From positions 3,678,501 through 3,742,500 of the forward strand of contig JAQFVV010000072.1 of the NCBI GenBank assembly GCA_028023455.1: a stretch of 64,000 nt of DNA. Direction: 5' to 3'. Positions 55,230 to 64,000 of the stretch are shown piece after piece (position 1 is the first letter of the stretch; every line of letters starts with the position of its first letter). The position numbers and the translations under genes were made by a program. Origin of the DNA: Epiperipatus broadwayi. Taxonomy: Eukaryota; Onychophora; Udeonychophora; Euonychophora; Peripatidae. The notes beneath the pieces are model-generated. The model was given only the letters and a program-made list of their open reading frames with translations. It ran no database searches and had not been told where the DNA came from.

Positions 55230-55830
55230 TTTGTAGCATCAAAGATCTAGTTCCCATTTGAATGAACAGTAATTGACAAGCTATCTGAAGAATCACAGCT
55301 TCTTAAAAATAAAAAAGGAAAAAAAAATCAATGGACCAATGAAAATTTTGACATCAATGATTTTAGCATATGGCCCAGAATTACAACTGATATGTTTAGA
55401 ATGACTATCATGCAAAATGGTGTAACCTAAATAAAAAAAAACCACAATTTTGCAAAAGATATAAAGAGCAGGAATTTCTCTAAAAAATATCATCTAAGGA
55501 AATTATCAAATGGGAAAATATTAATAATGTAGATGGTTACTTGGTCAAACACCACTTCTTTGTATTTAAATGGACTTAACAACTGGGCATATTTCTCAAT
55601 TAAAGTCATGAAAGATCGAAACCATTATTTACAAGTGATGTACAAATTATTATCACTTCAAAAATATCTAAAAATTAGAAAAAACTATTAATAAAGAATA
55701 ATAAGAAACAAAACATCATATTTAAAAAATATGCAAATTTTCTTAAATATTGAAAAAATAAAAAGAAACCAACTAATCAAACCAATGACTCCAGAAAATC
55801 AACAAACTTTTGTTTGATAGAAATTTTATT
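55230..55830 (+). pseudogene. hAT-type transposase relic (TTF/ZMYM-like zinc-finger N-terminus)
   Basis: In one frame: NENFDINDFSIWPRITTDM (55336-55400), then a stop, then NHNFAKDIKSRNFSKKYHL and RKLSNGK (to ~55515). This is the order D-x-x-x-WP-...-F-...-R-x-FS-x-KY-x-x-RKLSNGE found at the N-terminus of 'TTF-type zinc finger' hAT transposases (the ZMYM1/5-like group). A neighbouring frame gives DGYLVKHHFFVFKW (for DWLVYS...LFCFxCKLF, cysteines lost), then LNNWAYFSIKVMKDRNHYL (for GFNDWKHLSxxLKxHExSxxHL). The catalytic and dimerisation domains are absent. It is a short, old fragment. Confidence 0.55.
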
Positions 55831-56529
55831 TTTAAAATGGTAATAAATAAATGTAAAGTTTTAATAAATCTAAAAAACATTATTCTAAAATTTAAATTTA
55901 TAATTTTTAAAACATCCCCAGGTTTGGTTGTTTCAGCAGCCATAGTTTTTTTTTTATTAGCATTGCAATTGAATTTGTTAAAGTCTATTTTTAAAAATAA
56001 AACATATATCTATAAAATAAAAGTGTGATCATATAAAATTTTGTTATAAATAATAATTATGTGAAAATAATAATGAATCTTGAACAAACTATGCAAAAAA
56101 AAATCATATTTTTTTGGAATTCCAAAAATCTTCTCGAAATAATGTCACAAATGATTCTGAAACCAGAATAATAATAATAAAAAAAGCTATTAAAAAAGTA
56201 AAACGTTTAAGTTACTGATTATTGGAAAATATTAACTCTTCCGATTTTTAAAAAATTAAGTATTCATTAGTTTGTTGTTTAGTAGTTTTTTTTTTAAAAA
56301 AGTAAAATTTAATGAAATATCACTATATATAGCCATTGGACAGTGAAAGAAAGCATTTTCACAAAGTAAAAATGTTTGGAATATCCTGTTAGTTAAAAAT
56401 GTTTTCTAATAAAATACATTTTTGAATATTTGCTAAATTTCTTTACATATAGTAAAAATAATATACAAAAGCATTTCTTGACAAATATTATTTCTTTGCC
56501 CTTTTCAATATGATGGAATTATTTTAAAG
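55831..56529. other. AT-rich non-coding stretch
   Basis: Nothing recognised. It may contain unrecognisable remains of the hAT element. Confidence 0.4.
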
Positions 56530-56625
56530 TTTCATGTGATGTGATGGGATACACTGTGACTTCTTCTTAAAGAGAGTCAGGAATCTCTCAACAACTATGC
56601 CCAGAGAAACCTGTTAGCCACTTTA
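56530..56625 (+). repeat. Second copy of the Penelope-fragment upstream sequence
   Basis: ATGTGATG, then GACTTCTTCTTAAAGAGAGT, CAGGAATCTCTCA and ACTATGCCCAGAGAAACCTG match the minus strand of 48490-48590 (CTTCTTTTTCAGAGTCGGGA, ATCTCTCAGCCACTATGGCC, AGAGAAACATGG). In frame it reads FFLKRVRNLSTTMPRET against FFFRVGNLSATMARETW. So the sequence at 48.4 kb is part of an interspersed repeat, as expected for a transposable element. Confidence 0.6.
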
Positions 56626-56884
56626 CTTTCCATTTCCATTCCCCACCCTAAGTTTTCCCATAATCTGCTCCATCCCATTTCCACAACATAATTTGCATTG
56701 CATATATAGTGGCATCTACCTTTTTTATATGTAAAACCAACTAGAAACAATTGTAATAATAATACAATAAATGCAAAAAAAAAAACCCTATACAAATGTA
56801 TACTATATAATTTTCCATACATTTTTCATTAGTCAATTCTAGATAATTTCACCTACGTCAGTCAGTCAGACATCGTAAACAGTA

Positions 56885-57055
56885 ATTTAAAGTGAGTGGT
56901 CTACCTCATGCTTTCATTTCCAGTACTTAAGATTTGCCCATATATAAGCATTTGGTTTGGATAGAATAAGTGGATTCATTTTATTCTTTCCTAAATACTA
57001 TATCTTGTGTTGGGAGTCAAAGTATTCATTTATTATTAACACTCGTAAAGCACAA
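56885..57055. repeat. Interspersed repeat F, copy 2
   Basis: Partner of 25280-25455, same orientation (TAATTTAAAGTGA, GCTTTCATTTCCAGTACTTA, AGATTTGCCCATA, CTATATCTTGTGT). Unclassified. Confidence 0.7.
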
Positions 57056-57771
57056 TAGCTTGACAGACTGATCTTTAATGTATTAGTCAATTAAGTAAAT
57101 TGATGTTATGCATATATATATTCATACATAGATGTCACTGTGTATGCAATAAAAATTTAAGCTTTAAAATAGATCCACCACATTGAAAAAAGGGAAGGGA
57201 AATATTTGCAGAAAAAACTTCAGCATTATATACACAGTGTACAATTACTACTGTTAAATAAAGATTTTTTTTTTATCTTCTATTGTGTGATTTATCTAAA
57301 TAAATAAAAAAATCAGCATAAGGGATTATATTTCATTTTTGATGAATTTCAATTATATGTTGACCATATTCTATGGTTATTTTCATAAGCCTATTTTTTA
57401 ATTATTTCTTTATACAATTACTTTCAATTCATTTTGCCAAGGAAAGATGTTTCAATTTGTTGAAGACATTTTAAATAAAAAAATTACAACATAGAGTCTT
57501 ATTATTACCTTATTGAAAATACTTTCTTTAATATTAGCGAGTCGGAATAAAAGCCAACTGAACTGTAACATCTTGCTTATTAGCTGTCTCATTTTGGCAC
57601 AAACTCTGTCACACAAACGACTCCTTATAAAAATCATATTTCATTATTTTCTTTAAATTCTGCTATGTCTTAATGTTAACTTTCTCTTGAGTAAGGTTAT
57701 CAATATGATCTCTAAATTCTTACCCTTCTAAGTAAAGATATTAACTCCACTGCAGATCAATTTCTAAACTA
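57056..57771. other. AT-rich non-coding stretch
   Basis: Nothing recognised. Confidence 0.45.
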
Positions 57772-57783
57772 TTTTTTTTCCCC

Positions 57784-58207
57784 AGTGATGAGATGTTTAT
57801 TCATCAAAAAAAAAAAGAAATAGATACAGTGAAATTTCAGGAGCAACATGGTAAGAGGGGAAGGATACATGTAAAAAGGGAATGGTAAGTGGAGATGGAA
57901 AATGGTGTGTAGTCCAAGCCGGTCAAAAATGCATGTCTTCGTGATTGAGTCCTATGACAGAGTCTGATAGGATGGGAGTTGGAGGATTGCCCAAGTGTCT
58001 GTGAGGAGTGGAGGTGGAGCTAGTTTGGTATCTCGGGTTTTGAGAGTGTGAATTAGGTCCAAGAGCTTTTGATTGACTGAATGTACTCTCTGGTCAAGGA
58101 TAATGGCACATCGGAGCAACAAGAGAGCATAGATGAGAAAAACTGATAGTCTAATAGTTGCAAAGACCCCTGTTTCTATGGATTCTTGGAGATTGAAGAT
58201 GGTATTC
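57784..58207 (-). CDS. Possible 3'-terminal exon of a minus-strand gene (or a retrocopy)
   Basis: The minus strand from 58207 has an 84-codon open frame with no ATG at its start: NTIFNLQESIETG, then a hydrophobic stretch (VFLIYALLLL) that could be a membrane helix, then QRVHSVNQKLLDLIHTLK (amphipathic), then KLAPPPLLTDTWAI, with the stop at 57952-57954. Directly before it is a good 3' splice acceptor (pyrimidine-rich CTGCCTTTCCTCGCACAG, ending at 58208). The 3' part contains AATAAA (57796-57801), and A8 begins 13 bp downstream of it (57779-57772). The composition is much less AT-rich than the surroundings. I do not recognise the protein. A real terminal exon, an old retrocopy (because of the A-tract) or a transposon ORF are all possible. 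Confidence 0.45.
57796..57801 (-). promoter_or_regulatory. Polyadenylation signal AATAAA
   Basis: Minus-strand AATAAA, 13-16 bp before a CACTGGGG/A8 junction, downstream of the open frame at 57952-58207. Spacing suits a poly(A) signal. Confidence 0.45.
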
Positions 58208-58914
58208 CTGTGCGAGGAAAGGCAGGAATTTTAATAATGGAACTCTGTAATTCTGATAAGATAGATAGATACACATCATTATATGTTATAAATAATACAA
58301 TATGATTACACACAAGGCCAATTCCACTATATGCACTTCCTTAGACATTTTCCAGGAAGTATTAGTCCAAATCACTATTTAAGCAACATCCTGGCAAATG
58401 TCTTTACTTCTGTGGGCCTTTGAAGTGCATATAAATCATAATAAGATTGAGGCGATCTGTTTGAATCCTAGTCAGCTTGAGTACTTTCAGGAGACGAGAT
58501 CCTGGGTCTGGACACAATCCCTGTTGGTTTCTTCTACTACTTCTCACCAGTCTGCAAACCAGTTGAGTGCACTCACAAGGGGAAAAAAGACTTTCATTTT
58601 TCCCATTTAAATAGTTTTCTTTTCTCCTTTGTTTTCTGGAGTAATCTATCTGTTTATTTTTATCTGGGTGGAAGGTTTTTTATTATCTATTACAGTTTTT
58701 TAAAACATTATATTCTTCTAGAATTTATTTGTTAATTAGTTATTGCCAGTTGAATTCCTAGTAATCAGATTTTACTTTTTAGTTCCTTCTCATTATTTAA
58801 TTAATGTTTTAATTTATTTCGCTTTATTATGTAAATAGTTTTACACAATTTTTGTAGTAAATGTACATTTTAATGTCAATTAACAGATATTCCATATTCT
58901 TATTCTAGTATATA
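58208..58914. other. Non-coding stretch
   Basis: It would be intron if the exon at 57.8-58.2 kb is real. The part at 58380-58600 is less AT-rich (a 70-codon plus-strand frame from 58398, no family recognised; GTTTGAATCC near 58461 is weakly box-B-like). Confidence 0.35.
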
Positions 58915-59290
58915 GGGTATATGTGCACAGACTTTCACATGACCCACCACTCTCCACTCTATCTCATAACACTGATACACTTGAACACATATGTTGGAAA
59001 AATAAATAATCATCAATATACGTATTTCATGCTAAACCAGCAATCATCAGTTGGTCCAGATAAATGCTCAGATATATATATTAAGATAGCAAATTTTCAT
59101 ACTTTAATGGACAGGTTTTAATCCATTCCACACTCCAATTCTTCATCTGACCATCCAATTGAAAATCTGATGATGGAATGCTCAAAGGCCACCCTGAGGC
59201 TGAGATTTTCGTCACACCCATGTTTACCTGTAGTCAATCTGACCCCTCAGGTACAGGACATAATCCATTTAATACATATGCGAAGGATGG
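58915..59290 (-). mobile_element. Family B ribozyme element, single arm (copy B6)
   Basis: Close relative of copy B2 (18.09-18.48 kb) over its whole length, including the extension GATGATGGAATGCTCAAAGG, then CACCCTGAGGCTGAG, then CAGGACATAATCCATTTAAT. It carries an intact-core hammerhead on the minus strand. B2 and B6 form a subfamily lacking the inverted second arm. Confidence 0.75.
59012..59055 (-). ncRNA. Hammerhead ribozyme (family B)
   Basis: On the minus strand: ACCAA, CTGATGA, TTGCT-GGTTT-AGCAT, GAAA, TACGTA, TA, TTGAT. The core is complete and stem III is the perfect palindrome. Stem I is weakened to three pairs by the G-to-A change in TTGAT. Confidence 0.75.
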
Positions 59291-59639
59291 GTGGTGAATG
59301 TTGCAAAGTCTTCCAAAATTAAAACATGATGCCATGCTTTTATTTCTGATTTGATATCTGTTTTTGTTTTGTTTTTTATCCCACACTAGATCTAATTTTA
59401 CATATTCATTGTTGTTAAAATTTCTACTCTAATAAATGATCAAAAATAATCATTAATATATTAATCAGAAGTAGATGGTGTCAAAGGTATAAGTGATAAA
59501 GATTTGACACTTGTAAATCAAATTGTAATAAGAATATTTTATTACAATATATTAATCTTCATGGGCATCCACTTAAAGTGGAATGATCACACTCTCATCA
59601 AAATTACTCATATGTTGATAATTCTAAAATATTAAACAA
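59291..59639 (+). repeat. H-body repeat of the ribozyme elements
   Basis: AATAAATGATCAAAAATAATC, then GTAGATGGTGTCAAAGG, then TTTGACACTTGTAAATCAAA, matching the H body in copy B1 (11.8 kb) and copy B8 (51.05 kb). It lies between copies B6 and B7. Not coding. Confidence 0.55.
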
Positions 59640-59661
59640 ATATATGTAATTAGAGGGATTT

Positions 59662-60181
59662 GAGCTCAGGATTTTTCAGTCTATTCATCCACTCCATTTC
59701 AAACAACAGATACACATGAGCTCAGGATTTTTCAGTCTATTCATCCGCTCCATTTCAAACAACAGATACACATGAGCTCAGGATTTTTCAGTCTATTCAT
59801 CCACTCCATTTCAAACAACAGATACACAAGAGCTCATGAGGTCAGGATTTTTCAGTCTATTCATCCACTCCATTTCAAACAACAGATACACATGAGCTCA
59901 GAATTTTTCAGTCTATTCATCCACTCCATTTCAAACAACAGATACACATGAGCTCAGGATTTTTCAGTCTATTCATCCACTCCATTTCAAACAACAGATA
60001 CACAAGAGCTCATGAGGTCAGGATTTTTCAGTCTATTCATCCACTCCATTTCAAACAACAGATACACATGAGCTCAGAATTTTTCAGTCTATTCATCCAC
60101 TCCATTTCAAACAACAGATACACATGAGCTCAGGATTTTTCAGTCTATTCATCCACTCCATTTCAAACAACAGATACACAT
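59662..60181. repeat. 56-bp tandem array, nine units, with 176-bp higher-order repeat
   Basis: The unit GAGCTCAGGATTTTTCAG, then TCTATTCATCCACTCCATT, then TCAAACAACAGATACACAT starts at 59662, 59718, 59774, 59830, 59894, 59950, 60006, 60070 and 60126. Units starting 59830 and 60006 are 64 bp (GAGCTCATGAGGTCAGG). Three units (64+56+56 = 176 bp) at 59830-60005 are repeated at 60006-60181, including the GAATTTTT variant of the second unit. This shows that larger blocks duplicated after the simple array arose. Each unit is the antisense of the element's box A to box B region. Confidence 0.95.
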
Positions 60182-60271
60182 GTGCGCATACATGCAAAAA
60201 AGATATATGATCTCCAATATAGTATTTTGTGCAGAACCAGCACACATCAGTTGGGTCAGATCACAATCTTC

Positions 60272-60311
<40 letters not shown>
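60272..60311. repeat. (CA)n-(TA)n microsatellite
   Basis: About 11 CA followed by about 8 TA units in the centre of copy B7. TA runs occur at the same place in copies B3, B5 and B8. Confidence 0.95.
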
Positions 60312-60458
60312 CAGTGCTCGGTTTATATTGAGATAACAATTTCCTAAATATTGCGGATCGTGTATCTTTTTCACGAGTGTGATCAGTTGATTGAGATGGA
60401 ATGGAGAATGAATAGACTGAAAAATCCTGAGTTCAAATCCCTCTAATTACATATATGA

Positions 60459-61039
60459 GAGATTCAGTATAGGCAAATTACATACTGCTTTAGAATTAAA
60501 TATTTTTATTATATACACCTTTTATTTTGTAAACTATTAAAGAAATACCCAGTAAAAAATTTCATAATGTTACTGTTGTTATATTTCATATTGAAATTAT
60601 TAATAAAACTAATTTCATAAAATGTTTCTAATTGTAATCGCTGAATGTGACTATCTCGATTCTATTTCATTTCAATGATCAAAAGTGTGAAATGTAAGGT
60701 GCGACATTATTATTAATATATTTCACGCGTTTAACACGCTATTAGTCAAATTGAGGATTGAAATTGTTACTAAATCTTATATGTACATCTTACAATTAGT
60801 TAATGAAGAATAAAAAGATAATTGTCTTGAAAGTCATTACATTCTTGGACACAATTTGAAAATCCTCCACTTTTGGGAGTTTTACTTCCAAAATATTGGT
60901 GTAAAAATGTCATTATTTCTTACCAGACTTGTTTGATCTTCATACAAAATTCAGCATTTCACTACCATTATCACGCGCTAACTGGATAATAGTAATCATA
61001 CCCTACTCGAAATTAAGAAAGTGAAACTTCAGGTAGGTA
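60459..61039. other. AT-rich non-coding stretch
   Basis: Nothing recognised. Confidence 0.45.
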
Positions 61040-61186
61040 TAAACAATGAGGATTGCCAATTCCTCAACAAGCTCAGGGGTTTGTCAGAGGTTTGGGGGGG
61101 GGGGTTCCTGACACATATTTTAAATGCTTTCTCTGGCTAAGCATTTATCACAAAGCTCGTTGAAGAATGGCAATTCTCATTGTTTA
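61040..61186. repeat. Palindromic element related to family D, with an 11-G run
   Basis: The left arm 61040-61073 and right arm 61154-61186 are inverted copies (TAAACAATGAGGATTGCCAA against GGCAATTCTCATTGTTTA). The centre contains G11 (61094-61104) and a TTTCTCTGGC block like the one in family D at 54.43 kb. I cannot find a complete ribozyme core here. Confidence 0.65.
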
Positions 61187-62811
61187 TAACTTACAAGCTT
61201 AAGAGAATTGGGTCATGTGATCTATGACTCTTATTTTGACTATTCAGGTAGGTAAACGTTTATTACTAAACAGAGAAACAAAAAAAAACAAAAAACATTA
61301 TTTTTTGACAATTTCTTTCATTCTAGAATTTTTCAATAGAGATTAAATATGAAAAATCCGGTATCTTGTAATTTGATTTTTTTACATTTCCCCGTGAATC
61401 TTTTTACTTTTTCATACTTTGCTGAAAAACTATTTGGCATTCTTTAGAATATCGAGGTATTCTATACATAAAAAATTGAAATTAAATTTCATATCTGGTC
61501 CAAAAACGTCACCATTGTATGTATACAATGCTTAGGCATTCTGTTCAACGCTGGCTTTTCACACTCTTTACCGCTAACATATATATAAGTTCACAATTTT
61601 ATTTTATTTTTTAAATTAAATAAATTTTCATAAACAAATAAGCAAAGCTGTCACAAAAATGATTGATTTCATTCCTTATCCCCTATTTTGCCCACAACCC
61701 TTCTCACTATCTTTTGATTTCGTCAATCTATATCTTTATTTTATTCTTATTTAAGGCTTTTTACAAAAGTTCATTAAAATCCAAAAGTTAACCGAATACG
61801 CAATAAAAATGTAGTTTAAAAAAAAAAAAAGGAACAAAAATTCTTATTTTTCAACCTGCCGATAATCTTTTTGTCCCGTGAGGCTTTCTGTTCGATTAAT
61901 CATTTTAAGAAAAATCATTTTTACTGAATTATATTATTCACAACCTGTTTATGAAAGATAAGCAAAGAAACAGGTAGGATGTTTTTACCTGTAGAACAGG
62001 CATTCTAGATATTCATTCAACTTATAAAATGGACCAGCTGCGCTTTGCAGATAGTCAGGTAATAATACTTAAATTAAGACTAAGTTAATAAAATAATTAA
62101 AATGAAAAAAAAAATCTGCTCCGGCAGTAAGGGTTGATTTGCTTTCCAATCTTTAGCTTTAGTTTACTCACAAATGGGAATATTTTTTTTCTAAGGACAG
62201 GCAGTTCATGTTAGGCGAGTGTTATATTGATCTAATTGATGGGGGTGGGGGCATTAGTAACAAAAGAAGTAGAAAAGGAATCTACATTTTATCGTTACAA
62301 ACAGACCTGACAAGTAAATTGTTTGATTTTCTTAAAATCAATAGATTACAATTAAGCAAAAACTTCATAAAAAGTTCTTTATTATGATAATTAAGTGCAG
62401 ATATTTTATCTGAACAAAAGTCTGGATGTGTGTTCTACATATCTATCTATATGTTCTCAGGGCAGCAGTTCATCTATACATACATGACCAAGAAAACAAT
62501 AAATACAAATATATTATGGCAGAGAGTTGTAGTGAGTATACAAACCAATCTGTGAACTTCAAATACGTCAACATAAGACAATGCTGGCTGATTGTTCTAT
62601 TCATTTGATATTTTGTGATACAGCTTTTAATTTCTTTTGCATTCTTTCTTAAAAACGGTCTTTAAAATATTGTGTGTGCGCATGCATACTTGTTTAAAGA
62701 GCTTTTCAACATAAACATGAGAAATTCAGTTAAAGACTTCTCTTATACCTAAATTAAAAATAAAAGATACAATTTTACATAGGCTATTTTACTGCAATGC
62801 ATAGCATGGCT
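61187..62811. other. AT-rich non-coding stretch
   Basis: Nothing recognised. The 60-codon open frame from 62426 has no recognisable similarity. Confidence 0.45.
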
Positions 62812-62880
62812 TAGTGCTATGACAAAATGTCAGACCTATGGGATGCAATATACTGAGTTCGATTCCAATTACAGTTCTTT
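62812..62880 (+). mobile_element. tRNA-like sequence (SINE head or tRNA pseudogene)
   Basis: Box-A-like TGGCTTAGTGCTATGAC and, 38 nt on, box B GAGTTCGATTCC in correct order and spacing. The acceptor ends do not pair well and no A-tail is seen. It differs from the tRNA-Gly SINEs. Confidence 0.45.
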
Positions 62881-63319
62881 GGTACTCAAACTCCTTCTAA
62901 ACTTTTGAATAATAAACCCATTCAATTATTACTGTTATTTTCACTGCAGTTCGAAGGTCATTCATAGATTATTAATTTACCATGAAATTACTAAAAAGCT
63001 ATATATCTATTTAGTAAACAATACTGGCTATGATTTTTTCATCAACTGAAATCAAATCCATGTCATAAGTGGCTGGAAAATGTGTTAAACATTACATTAT
63101 GAATCAAAAATAAATAGAAAACATACCCACAAAATTTCTGGAAATTAGTTCACCTGTGACTAATTTTATGAAATATATACTTAAAAAATTCACAAATGGC
63201 TTGTTTTTTTAAAAAACAGAAATAACAGTAGGCCGTTTAAATAAACAGATATTCAGAACATTTTATTATAGCAAATAATACACGACAGTATATCCCACAA
63301 TGAATGAATAATGAAAAAA
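62881..63319. other. AT-rich non-coding stretch
   Basis: Nothing recognised. Confidence 0.45.
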
Positions 63320-63435
63320 AAAGACTTCATTTATCTTTTTCACATGTATGTAATCATGGGTATTACTTGTATAAGATGGAGCGGATGACCTAAGGATGCT
63401 TGTAAGTCTGGGTTCAAATCTCCTCTAATTACTTC
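63320..63435 (+). mobile_element. Family B terminal fragment (copy B9)
   Basis: CATTTATCTTTTTCACATGT, then TTGTATAAGATGGAGCGGA, GGATGCTTGTAAGTCTGGGT and TCAAATCTCCTCTAATTAC follow the right-arm terminal ~110 bp of copies B3, B4 and B7. Both the A-box-like and B-box-like parts are kept; the ribozyme and everything upstream are missing. So this end can exist on its own, as a 5'-truncated retroposed copy would. Confidence 0.6.
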
Positions 63436-64000
63436 CACTTTTATGAATTTTGCTATAGTCATTATATGTGATGATAATTTATAAAAATATTTGTATAAAT
63501 TATCAAAAAAAAAAAAGCCAAAACTTTTTATTATTATACTGACTTAAGAATTACAGTTTAGACACTGTTTAATTTATTACAGGGGGACAAAATACAATTT
63601 TATACTGATTCTTAGTTATACAAATCAAAATAATTAGATACTAATACATATTCCCAAAAACTAGGCTAAGTCATCAACAGATACCAATGACATTGTGTTG
63701 TCAGTATTCATTCTCAGATTACTCTGTTATCTTTATCAGTAAGAACCCATAATTCAAAGTCGGAATTAGTACACTTAAGTAATGAGTGCTATATTTTAGT
63801 CTAATATGCTAATCAATTCTCTTGCAATAACTTAATTGCATTAAGTTTGCATTATGTCTTATAATCTATTAGAAATCACTTCACATATAAATAAAAGTGA
63901 TACTGGCTGTTAAAATATAATAAAAATAAATATTCTGTCTTTTTATAAATACAAAGACAAATACTTTTATTATATATATATATAAGCAGAAGTAAATTGG
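63436..64000. other. AT-rich non-coding stretch
   Basis: Nothing recognised. A TA run at 63970-63984 lies near the end of the window. Confidence 0.45.

Larger units (their letters stand above)
59640..60458. mobile_element. Family B foldback element with expanded left arm (copy B7)
   Basis: The ends are inverted copies: ATATATGTAATTAGAGGG with GATTTGAGCTCAGG on the left, and CCTGAGTTCAAATCCCTCTA with ATTACATATAT on the right. The left arm's terminal 56 bp are amplified nine-fold (59662-60181). The ribozyme region (60213-60256, minus strand) is degenerate (CTGATGT, AAAA). The right arm keeps box-A-like TTGAGATGGAATGG and box-B GAGTTCAAATCC. The centre holds a CA/TA microsatellite. Confidence 0.8.

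Noticed and set aside
59662-60181. CRISPR-like array
   Set aside because: Contiguous tandem units without unique spacers, in a eukaryotic transposable element.

Overview
The window is strongly AT-rich invertebrate (metazoan) nuclear DNA. It is packed with dead and non-autonomous retroelements, and no intact protein-coding gene can be read in it. The phylum cannot be fixed from sequence alone. The evidence for an animal is an RTE-clade LINE with several 3' fragments, tRNA-Gly-derived SINEs, piggyBac, hAT and Penelope-type relics, decayed thrombospondin type-1 repeats, and several families of short elements carrying hammerhead ribozymes (HHRs), as animal 'retrozymes' do.

Layout. At 0.5-2.5 kb lie an RTE 3' fragment and three SINEs with clear target-site duplications. 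At 3.4-3.8 kb there is a frameshifted thrombospondin-repeat pseudogene. At 6-14 kb there are RTE fragments, a 140-bp triplicate repeat, a ribozyme-type foldback, a head-to-head pair of 5S rRNA-derived sequences and more SINEs. At 15-24 kb there are palindromic elements, a foldback with an HHR (18.1 kb), a direct dimer of an HHR element with a 412-bp period (20.6-21.2 kb) and a near-perfect 88-bp-arm hairpin (23.4 kb). The 21.2-30.4 kb stretch is repeat-poor and includes a piggyBac transposase relic split by a GACA microsatellite. At 30.4-35 kb there are three more HHR elements and one SINE. At about 35.35-41.37 kb lies a nearly full-length but dead RTE LINE, broken by three later insertions: a 173-bp direct-repeat element, an unidentified 1.5-kb segment and a TTAA-flanked piggyBac-type MITE. 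At 43-60 kb there are further HHR foldbacks, decayed LINE, Penelope and hAT fragments, a possible 3'-terminal exon at 57.8-58.2 kb on the minus strand, and a 56-bp tandem array with higher-order structure that grew out of one HHR element arm. The last 3.5 kb hold little.

Most notable signal. Four sequence-unrelated repeat families (called B, C, D and G here) carry the hammerhead core (CTGANGA, stem II, GAAA, a self-complementary stem III, then ATA, GTC or ATC at the cleavage site, with the two sides of stem I complementary). Stem III is a different short palindrome in each family (TACGTA, CTAG, CCGG, TCAGCTGA) with little or no loop, the arrangement expected of ribozymes acting as dimers. Family G is a direct head-to-tail repeat like a retrozyme. 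Families B and C are mostly giant inverted repeats, so both strands encode ribozymes. Family B also has Pol III A/B-box-like sequence just downstream of the cleavage site. A Penelope-like GIY-YIG relic lies in the same window and hints at the mobilising machinery. All homology calls were made by eye and no searches were run.
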